Of a stretch of DNA of 15,762 nt, positions 1 to 7,623 are shown in pieces. The first letter of the stretch is position 1. Each line of letters starts with the position of its first letter. Position numbers and translations under genes: made by a program. Under the pieces are notes generated by a model. The model did not search any database and had not been told where the DNA came from. It saw only the letters and a list, made by a program, of their open reading frames with translations. Source of the stretch: an uncultured Muribaculaceae bacterium. Lineage in GTDB: Bacteria > Bacteroidota > Bacteroidia > Bacteroidales > Muribaculaceae. The DNA lies in NCBI GenBank assembly GCA_947644475.1, contig CANRZQ010000029.1:1-15762 (forward strand), written 5' to 3'.

Positions 1-1
1 G

Positions 2-3000
2 GGCCGTACAGCCCCTGTGTCTGCTGCCTTGGAGCGGTCGACGCTCGCGTTGGCCGACATTGCGCCATTCGTCAAGTTGCCGGCAAATATCCCGGCCGGA
101 GAAGTCTTGACTTTCGATGCCGAAGCATCGATGGCCGACGGGGCGCTTGACCTTCGCCGTTTCAACATCACGGCATCGAAATGCCGGCTCAATGCTTCGG
201 TATCGGGAACGGTGTCGGATATATTCCATTTTGCCGATGCCGATTTTGATGTCGAAGCCGATGTCGGCGCGGAGGCAGACCTTCCGTTTGTACCCCTCTC
301 CTTTGCTCCGGCAAAGGCCGATATTTCTGTGAAAGGGCGTCTCGACCGTGCGTTTGTTTCCGGATTTGTACGTTCCCGCCATGCAGAAGCCGATATTGAC
401 GGCTCATTCCATAAGACGGAATCGTATCTCGATTTCGATGTTACGGCCGATGTCGCTTATGCGGCATTGGGGCACTTGGCGCGCACAGCCGAATTAGGCG
501 ATGCCTCCGGCATTGTCGAGGCAGGTGGCCGGATTCCGGTCTTGGGTATCCGCAACGCTACGGCAGAAGTGCGTCTCGACCAAGGCTCGGTCGTGTTCCG
601 CGGTCACCGTTACGAAAATATCGCCGTCGACGGGCATCTCGATCGCGGTTTGGCGCAAGTCTCGGCCTGTGTCGGCGACCCGTTGCTTTCTGTCGACATA
701 GAGGCCGGTGTGTCAGGCTGTTTTTCCCGTATGCCCTCCGGCATCGACTTTGACATAGCCCTTCACCGTGCCGCGCTGCATGCCATGGGCCTCGCTTCCG
801 ACCGTTATGCCGATTTCACGGCAGCAGGGCATTTCGCCGGTCGCTTTGCCTCGGAGAATGGAGTGCCGGTAAGCACAGCCCTCGATTTTTCCCAAATCTC
901 TTTCACCGATTCGGCGGGAGAGGGGATAGCCATGCAAAACTTTGACCTCACGGCTGTCCCCGGCGACATACGAATAACGTCTGATTATATCAACGGCTCA
1001 ATCGACGGTGATTTCAACCCGTTGTGCCTTGTCGACGATTTCCATGAAATAGCCGACGTGTGCGTCGACCTCCCATATCAGCGTCAGCAATTTCCGGTCC
1101 GCAAGAAAGAACATTCCGTGCGCAACGATTTCTCATTCGATTTTGAAATAGAAAAAGTGGCGCGCCTGTGCGACTTTTTCGGGCTTCCGGCAAAGCCGGT
1201 CGTGCCGGTTTCTGTTACGGGCGAGTTCTCTTTGCCAAGGCACACGGCATCGGTGATGGCCGACGCGCCGTGGCTGCTCCAGGGGAAGAAACATGTTGAG
1301 AACACCCTTGTGTCGGCCTCGCTCAATGCCGGCGACAGCGGCAGGGCCTATATCTACGCCACAACCGAATTCCCCACGCAGAAAGGCCCTATGACCATTG
1401 TGGCCAACCACGTTGCTGAGGGCTCGGTCGGCAATACCGGCATAGATTGGGAGATACGCCGTAAGATACCCATCAACGGAAAGATTAGTTTCGGCTCAAC
1501 AGTGCTTCCCGACCCCGACGGAGGCGTCGCCGCCACCGTCAATTTCCATCCCGGCGAAATAAATTTCGGGTCGGACACATGGGAAATAAAGCCGTCGGTC
1601 ATATCCTGGAGGCCCGGGCTGCTGTCTGTCGACCGTTTCGCCTTGTCCACCACCGACCAAAAGATATTGGTTAATGGGCGGGCTTCGGCCTCGCCCGATG
1701 ATGTGCTAAGTGTCGACCTCAAAGACATACACCTGCTCGATATATTCGAGACGCTCCAGATAGACAAGGCCCTTATTTCCGGCTCTGCCACCGGCAACCT
1801 TACCGCGCGGGCTCTTTTTTCTGATGCTCCGCAGATTTCGTCGACAAGCCTCCATGTGCGCGACATCGGCTACAACCGCTGTACCCTCGGCGACGCCGAC
1901 GTGGCCGTAGAGTTCCTGCCCGACGAAAAGGCTTTCTCGCTCGATGCCGACGTGCACCAGAGCGACGGCCGCCGGTCGCATATCTTCGGCACAATCACCC
2001 CGGCCACCGAGCAACTCGACATCACTTTTGAGGCCGACCGCGTGAAAGTGGGCTTCATGAAGCCTTTCATGGAGGCATTCGCTTCCGATGTCAAGGGCTA
2101 TGCCTCCGGCCGCGCCCATCTCTATGGCACGTTTAAATATATCGACCTCGAAGGCGACATTTATGCCGACTCGTTGCAGTTGAAACTCGACTTCACCAAT
2201 ACATGGTACACAGCCTCCGACTCACTGCACATCACCCCCGGCCATATTGCGCTCAAAGACATCACCATCCGCGACATATACGGTAATCCGGCCCGTCTCA
2301 ACGGATATGTCGACCACGTGTTCTTCCACGACCCCACTTTTGAATTTGCGGTGACCGATGCACGCAACTTCCTTGCCTACGACGTAAATTCCAAGTTGTC
2401 GCCCGACTGGTACGGGCGTATATTTGGCAACGGTTCGGCCCATGTGTCAGGCCGTCCGGGAGTAGTGGATATTGGCGTGAACATGTCGTCGGCACCCAAC
2501 TCCACATTCACTTTTGTCCTATCCGACACAGAGGAGGCCGGCGAATACTCGTTCATCACCTTCCGAGATGTGACGCCCGTGGCTGTCACCGATTCAATCA
2601 CCGAGATCGATCCCGACGTAGTCCTGCTTGCCCGCGCCGATTCGCTCGTTGTGGAAACTCCCACAGCCTATAACATGGACTTGCAGATGGACATTACCCC
2701 CGACGCGCAGATGACAATCGTGATGGACCCTATCGGCGGCGACCGCATAAAAGCCAACGGAAGCGGCAACCTGAGGCTTACCTACGGGTCGATAAACAAC
2801 GACCTGCGCATGTACGGCACCTACACGCTCGACCGAGGCTCCTACAATTTCACGCTCCAGGACATCATTCTCAAGGATTTCACTATCCGTGAAGGCTCCT
2901 CGATTACTTTCACAGGCGACCCTTATTCTGCAAATCTTGCCATCAACGCCGTATATTCAGTCAACGCCAATCTGTCCGACCTCGACGAGTCGTTCTTGCA

Positions 3001-3652
3001 GGACAAGGACCTCAACCGCACCAACGTGCCCGTAAACGCCCTGCTGCAAGTGACAGGCGACATGCGCCAGCCCGACATAACGTTCGACCTCGAATTCCCG
3101 ACGCTTACATCCGACACCTACCGAAAGGTACGCTCAATCGTCTCCACCGAGGAAATGATGAACCGCCAGATTATCTATCTCCTGGCCCTCAACCGGTTCT
3201 ATACGCCCGACTATATGGCATCCACTACCAAGGGCAACGAACTGTTCTCTGTAGCATCGTCGACAATCGCGTCGCAACTTTCGTCGATGCTTGGCAAACT
3301 GTCGGAAAACTGGTCGATCGCTCCTAACTTGCGCTCCGACCGCGGCGACTTCTCCGACGTGGAGGTTGACCTCACGCTCCAGTCGACACTGCTCAACAAC
3401 AGGCTCCTGTTCAACGGCAACTTCGGCTACCGCGACAAGACTCTCAACACCAACCAGTTTGTCGGCGACTTCGACATCGAATATCTCCTCAACCGCAAAG
3501 GCTCATGGCGCCTGAAAGCCTACAATCGGTACAACGACCAGAACTACTATCTGCGCACCGCCGCCACAACCCAAGGCGTGGGCATCATGTATCGCCGTGA
3601 TTTCGACAACATGTTCAATTTCCTCCGCCGCAAAAAGAAAGAGGAAGAATAA
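2..3652 (+). CDS. tamB: TamB-like translocation/assembly module protein (DUF490), 5'-partial
   Basis: This is the C-terminal part of a large envelope protein of the TamB/DUF490 family. Family members span from the inner to the outer membrane as a long beta-taco and are linked to phospholipid transport or outer-membrane protein assembly. The frame is open to the left edge (GRTAP precedes the GTG at 17), so the N-terminal anchor and start lie outside; Bacteroidetes homologues are usually longer than the ~1216 codons seen. Most of the protein is amphipathic beta repeats with alternating short hydrophobic and Asp/Gly/Ser-rich stretches. The conserved C-terminal DUF490 region is at about residues 840-1190 of the visible part, with typical phrases such as GNLRLTYGSINN, DRGSYNFTLQ and FTGDPYSANLAINAVY. 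The end is basic then acidic (RRKKKEEE). No gene follows on this strand before the terminator at 3812. Asp codon choice shifts strongly from GAT to GAC along the gene. The family call is firm; the exact role is inferred. Confidence 0.9.
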   Translation, partial: GRTAPVSAALERSTLALADIAPFVKLPANIPAGEVLTFDAEASMADGALDLRRFNITASKCRLNASVSGTVSDIFHFADADFDVEADVGAEADLPFVPLSFAPAKADISVKGRLDRAFVSGFVRSRHAEADIDGSFHKTESYLDFDVTADVAYAALGHLARTAELGDASGIVEAGGRIPVLGIRNATAEVRLDQGSVVFRGHRYENIAVDGHLDRGLAQVSACVGDPLLSVDIEAGVSGCFSRMPSGIDFDIALHRAALHAMGLASDRYADFTAAGHFAGRFASENGVPVSTALDFSQISFTDSAGEGIAMQNFDLTAVPGDIRITSDYINGSIDGDFNPLCLVDDFHEIADVCVDLPYQRQQFPVRKKEHSVRNDFSFDFEIEKVARLCDFFGLPAKPVVPVSVTGEFSLPRHTASVMADAPWLLQGKKHVENTLVSASLNAGDSGRAYIYATTEFPTQKGPMTIVANHVAEGSVGNTGIDWEIRRKIPINGKISFGSTVLPDPDGGVAATVNFHPGEINFGSDTWEIKPSVISWRPGLLSVDRFALSTTDQKILVNGRASASPDDVLSVDLKDIHLLDIFETLQIDKALISGSATGNLTARALFSDAPQISSTSLHVRDIGYNRCTLGDADVAVEFLPDEKAFSLDADVHQSDGRRSHIFGTITPATEQLDITFEADRVKVGFMKPFMEAFASDVKGYASGRAHLYGTFKYIDLEGDIYADSLQLKLDFTNTWYTASDSLHITPGHIALKDITIRDIYGNPARLNGYVDHVFFHDPTFEFAVTDARNFLAYDVNSKLSPDWYGRIFGNGSAHVSGRPGVVDIGVNMSSAPNSTFTFVLSDTEEAGEYSFITFRDVTPVAVTDSITEIDPDVVLLARADSLVVETPTAYNMDLQMDITPDAQMTIVMDPIGGDRIKANGSGNLRLTYGSINNDLRMYGTYTLDRGSYNFTLQDIILKDFTIREGSSITFTGDPYSANLAINAVYSVNANLSDLDESFLQDKDLNRTNVPVNALLQVTGDMRQPDITFDLEFPTLTSDTYRKVRSIVSTEEMMNRQIIYLLALNRFYTPDYMASTTKGNELFSVASSTIASQLSSMLGKLSENWSIAPNLRSDRGDFSDVEVDLTLQSTLLNNRLLFNGNFGYRDKTLNTNQFVGDFDIEYLLNRKGSWRLKAYNRYNDQNYYLRTAATTQGVGIMYRRDFDNMFNFLRRKKKEEE

Positions 3653-3687
3653 GAGCCTGCCGGAGCGTTCGATAATGCCGACCGTGG

Positions 3688-3762
3688 TGTAGGGGCGCGA
3701 TAAATCGCGCCAGCATCTTGTTTGCCGAATCTGATTTGGGCGTGATTTATCACGCCCCTACA
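3688..3762. repeat. Nested inverted repeat, REP/MITE-like
   Basis: Two 24-nt arms (3688-3711 and 3739-3762) form an inverted repeat around a 27-nt centre and match at 22 of 24 positions. Each arm is also a hairpin: GGCGCGAT/ATCGCGCC in the left arm and GGCGTGAT/ATCACGCC in the right. The two mismatches between the arms are exactly the two partners of one stem pair (C-G in one, T-A in the other), so both hairpins are perfect. The outer arm ends read TGTAGGGG and CCCCTACA. The element sits between tamB and the terminator. It resembles paired REP sequences (BIMEs) or a small non-autonomous element. No transposase or REP-associated transposase is in the window. Confidence 0.75.
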
Positions 3763-3811
3763 AAATTGCCGTAATCGGCCTGTTTTATCTCTTCCCGCAC
3801 ATTCTCAAAAC

Positions 3812-3843
3812 AAAAAAAAGCATCCCGAGCGGGATGCTTTTTT
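3812..3843. terminator. Bidirectional intrinsic terminator between tamB and tetR
   Basis: An A-run is followed by the stem GCATCCC/GGGATGC (3820-3826 and 3831-3837) with a four-base loop, then a six-base T-run. The A-run on the left and T-run on the right let the hairpin work in both directions. It lies between the convergent ends of tamB (+) and the TetR gene (-), as expected for a shared terminator. Confidence 0.88.
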
Positions 3844-3873
3844 CGTGCTAAGAGAAATGCAAAAGAGTTAAGG

Positions 3874-4572
3874 CTATATCACACATTCAGCGATGATATC
3901 TTCCGACACCCCGTGGAGGCGGAGGCGACGGGCTATCTCCGCTTTTTCATCAGCGCCATTGCGTACGGCGTAGATGTTGCGGATAATGCGGTTGAGCACC
4001 GATTTAAGCCGGCGCCGGCCTTCTTCATTTGAAAGGTCGATGCCGTAGAACGGGCTGAGTTTCTGATGCAGGGCTATGTAGTACACGCCGCCAATCATCA
4101 GGGCCATGGTGCACATGATGTCGATGTCGGAGCCTTCAAATTCCTTGGTGTAGCCTTTTGTCACCGGGGTGGCATGGAGTTCTCGAAGAGCCGATGTGCG
4201 CAGGGTCGTGGCATTCTTCTGCGCGATTTCCCAGCGGAGTATCTCGCGCATCATGTCATCGGCTGCTATTTTTGAGACAAATTCCGACAACAATTGTGTA
4301 AGGCCTTCTTCCGAAACGAGTTTGGCCTCTACTTGCTTGAAAAGTTCAGAAAGCCAGTAGTCATATTTTTTTACGTACGCATCGTAAAACTCGTCGAGGT
4401 CGCGGTATCGGTTGTAAAATACCTGCGGTTCAATTCGTGCACGTTTGATTATGCCCGTGACCAACGACGATGTGAATCCGTTTTCCAGGATTTCATCTTC
4501 GGCAGCTTGTTGGATTGCAGCCACAATATTTGCCTTTGTCCTTCGCTGACGCCTTGGTTTTGGTTCTGTCAT
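3874..4572 (-). CDS. TetR/AcrR-family transcriptional regulator
   Basis: The 232-residue product has the usual size of a TetR-family repressor. A very basic N-terminus (KPRRQRRTK) leads into the helical DNA-binding domain at about residues 13-60; the helix-turn-helix falls near 35-58 (FTSSLVTGIIKRARIEPQVF) and is followed by YNRYRDLDEFYDAYV, matching the family pattern of a YxxF-like segment after the recognition helix. The rest, about 65-232, is a helical ligand and dimerisation domain, too variable to predict a ligand. ATG at 4572 is chosen because the homology begins right after it. The gene follows DUF2851 on the same strand after 226 bp, with a possible promoter of its own at 4694-4701. 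No efflux pump or operon partner is adjacent, so the regulated target is unknown; autoregulation is a common default in this family but is not shown here. Confidence 0.88.
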   Translation of the reverse strand: MTEPKPRRQRRTKANIVAAIQQAAEDEILENGFTSSLVTGIIKRARIEPQVFYNRYRDLDEFYDAYVKKYDYWLSELFKQVEAKLVSEEGLTQLLSEFVSKIAADDMMREILRWEIAQKNATTLRTSALRELHATPVTKGYTKEFEGSDIDIMCTMALMIGGVYYIALHQKLSPFYGIDLSNEEGRRRLKSVLNRIIRNIYAVRNGADEKAEIARRLRLHGVSEDIIAECVI

Positions 4573-4693
4573 CTTGTTAAAGTGTCAAAATGTTAATTAA
4601 ATCTTACAGAATAATCTCCATTTAGAAATAACAACATACAAAATGTGTGCAAGGAGAGTAGATATTTAAACAAATGGTGATAATTTCGTGGTG

Positions 4694-4701
4694 CAAATAT
4701 A
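4694..4701 (-). promoter_or_regulatory. Possible -7 promoter box for the TetR gene
   Basis: On the minus strand this reads TATATTTG, matching the Bacteroidetes -7 consensus TAnnTTTG. It would start a transcript about 115 nt before the ATG at 4572. No matching TTTG is seen 19-21 bp upstream, so support is partial. The whole spacer 4573-4798 is AT-rich, unlike the flanking genes, and shows no clear terminator for the upstream DUF2851 gene. Confidence 0.35.
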
Positions 4702-4798
4702 CTTGATAAAATTGGAATTTAGGTTGAATAAAGGTGAAAATTCAGGCAAATTACTGCGAAATGTTATTAAAACTTGTTAAAAAGTGTATCATATATAA

Positions 4799-6079
4799 TC
4801 ACGCTTTTACTCTTTGAGAGAGCAGGCGGTGGCCGATGCGGCAGTAGAGGCATTTGCGCGGCTCGCAGTAGCAGCGGCGCAGATGGATGGCGGCCTGGGA
4901 TGTGAATGCGTCTTCTATTTTAAATCCTGCGTCGCGGAAGGTGCGCACCACATTGTTGTTTTCGGCGCGAATGCCCGAGAGCATTTCCACTGCCCGTTCG
5001 GCGCTTGCGTCGCCTTTTAGCCGGCTGTGGGCATGTATCAGGGGTATGGCCACATTTATTATCAATGTATCAATCGACGCTTCCGACAGCGCGGTGCTCG
5101 ACGGTGTCGGCGTTTCCGACGTGAAATTATAGTGTGTGCTGAAAAAGCCTTCAAGGTATATCCGGAAAAGGTTTCTGAGCGAGTCTATGTCGCGGGCATT
5201 TATTATATCATAATAAGAATAGAGGATGCCGTGATAGATTAGATGGGCAAGCGCGGATATGCGCCGGTGGGGAAAATTTTGCGGGCGCATCCGGGCCATT
5301 TTCCACATTGTGTTCGGCGATTGCGTGAGCGAGTGCTTTGTGCGCAGGAAATCATATTCCGAGCGGAGTTTTACGGCATATTCGCAGCCCCGGGTGTCGT
5401 CCAAAAGTCCGGCTTGGCCGAAAAGCAGGGCTTCAAGCCGGGTGAGCGAGTCGCGGTAGCGGTACATTATTTTCAAGGGTGTGGCCCGGGCCAGCTGCTC
5501 GAAAGGCTCGGCGTTGGTGCCGAAACCCATGGCGCGGGCAATGGTGATATATAGCGCCGAGGCCACATCGCCGTTGTATTGCCCGGTGATTTCATCTATT
5601 CTGTCGGCTTTTGCGTATAGGCGTTCGAAGCCAAGGGCCGTGAGCCAGTCCGACAGAATCACCGAAGGCAGTTCGGCCACAGTGCCGGCGCAGGGCAGTT
5701 CGCGGAACGGGCTGTTCACTATCTTGTTATACCGTTCTGAGAAGTCGGGGGCGCACCGCATCACCATCTGCGGTATATCTCCGCCGCACTTGCGCGTTAT
5801 CCGCGTGTCGTCCACTGCCACCACATGAAGCACCACCGTGTCGTAGGCCGGGTCGGAATCATGCCCGTGACGGTGCCAGTCCGACGCGCGCACGTGTATC
5901 TCCACATTGCCGGCCCATATGCGCCCGCCAATCTCTACCTTGGCGTTGAAAAAATCAGGACCGGCGTCTCGATTATGTATGCCGGGGTCGAGCACGTTGA
6001 TGCGCGAGCCGTCCACCGCTACCATCTCTTGCACAGGCCAGAGACGGTATTGCCATACATATTGCATCAATTCTTCCAT
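4799..6079 (-). CDS. DUF2851 family protein
   Basis: This 426-residue protein matches the DUF2851 family, widespread in Bacteroidetes and without an established function. The N-terminal half holds the family signatures: DPGIHNRDAGPDF (31-43), WAGNVEIHV (55-63) and SDWHRHGHD (66-74), followed by LHVV. The C-terminus has a tight cysteine group, C403, C405, C410 and C413 (CYC...KCLYC), which may bind a metal. There is no signal peptide or membrane segment, so it is probably cytoplasmic. The start is set at ATG 6079 (MEELMQYVWQYRLWP). A good promoter at 6098-6128 predicts transcription beginning near 6091, downstream of the alternative ATG at 6112 and TTG at 6127, and homologues as I recall them start at this MEELL-like segment. 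The GPDF...VEIH arrangement hints at a PD-(D/E)xK-like fold, which is inference. It is divergent from the GH5 gene with a shared promoter region. Confidence 0.88.
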   Translation of the reverse strand: MEELMQYVWQYRLWPVQEMVAVDGSRINVLDPGIHNRDAGPDFFNAKVEIGGRIWAGNVEIHVRASDWHRHGHDSDPAYDTVVLHVVAVDDTRITRKCGGDIPQMVMRCAPDFSERYNKIVNSPFRELPCAGTVAELPSVILSDWLTALGFERLYAKADRIDEITGQYNGDVASALYITIARAMGFGTNAEPFEQLARATPLKIMYRYRDSLTRLEALLFGQAGLLDDTRGCEYAVKLRSEYDFLRTKHSLTQSPNTMWKMARMRPQNFPHRRISALAHLIYHGILYSYYDIINARDIDSLRNLFRIYLEGFFSTHYNFTSETPTPSSTALSEASIDTLIINVAIPLIHAHSRLKGDASAERAVEMLSGIRAENNNVVRTFRDAGFKIEDAFTSQAAIHLRRCYCEPRKCLYCRIGHRLLSQRVKA

Positions 6080-6097
6080 GGAGCGATATATCCTGTG

Positions 6098-6128
6098 CAA
6101 ATTTAAGTTCATAAACCCGAATGACAAA
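6098..6128 (-). promoter_or_regulatory. Promoter of the DUF2851 gene
   Basis: On the minus strand TTTG (6128-6125) is followed by 19 bases and TAAATTTG (6105-6098), a full match to the Bacteroidetes -33/-7 promoter (TTTG and TAnnTTTG). The predicted transcript start is about 6091, giving a leader of roughly 12 nt before ATG 6079. The promoter overlaps the longer possible reading frame and so argues against its upstream starts. Confidence 0.72.
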
Positions 6129-6145
6129 AAAATATAGCCTAAATT

Positions 6146-6177
6146 TTTGCAGGATACGCCGAAAAAATGTAAATTTG
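6146..6177 (+). promoter_or_regulatory. Promoter of the GH5 lipoprotein gene
   Basis: TTTG (6146-6149), a 20-base spacer and TAAATTTG (6170-6177) match the Bacteroidetes promoter consensus. Transcription would start near 6184, leaving a leader of about 44 nt before ATG 6228. The -33 boxes of this and the leftward DUF2851 promoter are only 17 bp apart, and both use the identical -7 octamer. Confidence 0.72.
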
Positions 6178-6227
6178 CAAAAATCGTTATAATCCTGACT
6201 ATTTACCTAATTCATTCACATTTATCC

Positions 6228-7466
6228 ATGAAGAAACTTCTTGTTTTTGCCTTAGCGCTTGTGGCCATGGCCGCGTGCCGCCAGCAGGCTGCCGAGGAGG
6301 CTCCCGCAGCCGACGCTTTTGTCCGTATCGAGGGTCACGACCTTATCAAGCCCGACGGTTCCAAACTTTTCATTATGGGCACCAACCTGGGCAACTGGCT
6401 CAACCCCGAAGGCTATATGTTCGGTTTCAAGAAAACTAACTCCGGCCATTTCATCAACGAGATGATATGCCAGCTTGTCGGACCGGATGCCGCACGCGAG
6501 TTCTGGGCCGGATTCAAAGACAACTATATTACACGCAAGGACATCGAATTCATAGCCTCCACAGGAGCCAACACAATCCGTCTGCCCTTCAACTACAAAA
6601 TCTTTACCAACGAGGACTTCATGGGTCTCAACGACGAGAACGAAGGCTTCCGCCGCGTCGACTCCGTAGTTGAATGGTGCCGCGACAACAACCTCTACCT
6701 CATCCTCGACATGCACGACACCCCCGGCGGACAGACCGGCGACAATATCGACGACTCCTACGGCTACCCCTGGCTCTTTGAGTCGGAAGCATCGCAGCAG
6801 CAGTTTGCCGACCTGTGGCGCAAGATTGCCGACCGGTACAAGAATGAGACCGTAATCCTCGGCTACGAACTCTGCAACGAGCCCATCGCCCCCTATTTCG
6901 CCAATGTCGACTCTCTCAACGCAATGCTCGAGCCCACCTACAAGCGCGCCACCGCTGCAATCCGCGAGGTCGACAACAACCACATCATCCTTCTTGGCGG
7001 CTCGCAGTGGAACAGCAACTTCCGTCCATTCTCCGACTGGAAATTCGACGACAAGATAATGTACACATGCCACCGCTACGGAGGTGCGCCCACCCCCGAG
7101 GCCATCGGCTCTTTCATCGCCTTCCGCGACTCGACAGGCCTTCCCATGTACATGGGCGAGATTGGCCACAACACCCCCGAGTGGCAGGCTGAATTCTGCC
7201 AAACAATGCGCGACAACAACATCGGCTATACATTCTGGCCATACAAGAAAATCGACAACTCGTCGTTTGTCGGCATCAACCGCCCGGCTCAGTGGGACAG
7301 CATCGTCGACTTCTCCGAGGCCGACCGTGGCGACTACTTCGCTATCCGCGCCGCCCGCCCCGACCAGGCTCTCTCGCGCAGCCTCCTCAACGCATTCCTC
7401 GACAGCGCACGTTTCGAAAACTGCGTGCCCGACTCAGCCTACATCAATTCCCTTGGAATGAAATAA
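6228..7466 (+). CDS. Glycoside hydrolase family 5-type lipoprotein (cellulase-like)
   Basis: The 412-residue product begins with a lipoprotein signal (MKKLLVFALALVAMAAC, lipid-anchored Cys17) and a short Ala/Glu linker, so it is exported and membrane-anchored. The rest is a GH5-type (beta/alpha)8 barrel, a retaining glycosidase fold. Visible family landmarks are GTNLGNWLNPEGYMF (51-65), the Arg of IRLPFN (R118), the acid/base Glu218 in ELCNEP, the His/Tyr pair of CHRYGG (H282, Y284), the probable nucleophile Glu311 in YMGEIGHN, and Trp337 in FWPYKK. All key residues are present, so it should be active. The substrate is probably a beta-linked glucan or related glycan, but subfamily and linkage cannot be read here. 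ATG 6228 is preferred over an upstream in-frame TTG at 6147, because that TTG lies in the promoter and would place a poor extension before the signal peptide. It is a monocistronic unit with its own promoter and a terminator at 7519. Confidence 0.9.
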   Translation: MKKLLVFALALVAMAACRQQAAEEAPAADAFVRIEGHDLIKPDGSKLFIMGTNLGNWLNPEGYMFGFKKTNSGHFINEMICQLVGPDAAREFWAGFKDNYITRKDIEFIASTGANTIRLPFNYKIFTNEDFMGLNDENEGFRRVDSVVEWCRDNNLYLILDMHDTPGGQTGDNIDDSYGYPWLFESEASQQQFADLWRKIADRYKNETVILGYELCNEPIAPYFANVDSLNAMLEPTYKRATAAIREVDNNHIILLGGSQWNSNFRPFSDWKFDDKIMYTCHRYGGAPTPEAIGSFIAFRDSTGLPMYMGEIGHNTPEWQAEFCQTMRDNNIGYTFWPYKKIDNSSFVGINRPAQWDSIVDFSEADRGDYFAIRAARPDQALSRSLLNAFLDSARFENCVPDSAYINSLGMK

Positions 7467-7518
7467 AACAGCAAAGAAAAGACATTTGGGTCCCCTTTAA
7501 ACCCGGAAGTCTGTTCTG

Positions 7519-7550
7519 CCCGCGCCGGCTGTCGGCGCGGGTTTTTTATT
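7519..7550 (+). terminator. Intrinsic terminator after the GH5 gene
   Basis: A perfect 9-bp GC-rich stem, CCCGCGCCG/CGGCGCGGG (7519-7527 and 7533-7541), has a five-base loop and is followed by six T, then ATTTTTT. It lies about 50 bp past the GH5 stop codon and separates that gene from the S41 protease gene. Confidence 0.92.
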
Positions 7551-7567
7551 TTTTAACGTAATGAGTG

Positions 7568-7598
7568 TTGGCAACATCCCCGAAATGTCGTAACTTAG
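7568..7598 (+). promoter_or_regulatory. Probable promoter of the S41 protease gene
   Basis: TTG at 7568-7570, a 20-base spacer and TAACTTAG at 7591-7598 fit the Bacteroidetes promoter with one mismatch in the -7 box. The predicted start near 7605 leaves a short leader before ATG 7624. The position just after the terminator supports an independent transcription unit. Confidence 0.5.
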
Positions 7599-7623
7599 CC
7601 GTTCGAAATTTTATAAAACCACG

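Noticed and set aside
3688..3762. CRISPR-like repeat pair
   Set aside because: The two units are inverted rather than direct, only two exist, and no cas gene is present.
6112..6127. Longer N-terminus for the DUF2851 gene (TTG at 6127 or ATG at 6112)
   Set aside because: Both starts lie inside or upstream of a full consensus promoter on that strand; ATG 6079 lies just after the predicted transcript start and begins the family-like sequence.
6147..6227. Longer N-terminus for the GH5 gene from a TTG at 6147
   Set aside because: It overlaps the promoter and would bury a good lipoprotein signal peptide 27 residues inside the protein.
6252..7202. 316-codon open frame antisense to GH5
   Set aside because: It is a shadow of the GC-rich codons of GH5, with Val/Gly-rich low-complexity translation and no recognisable domain.
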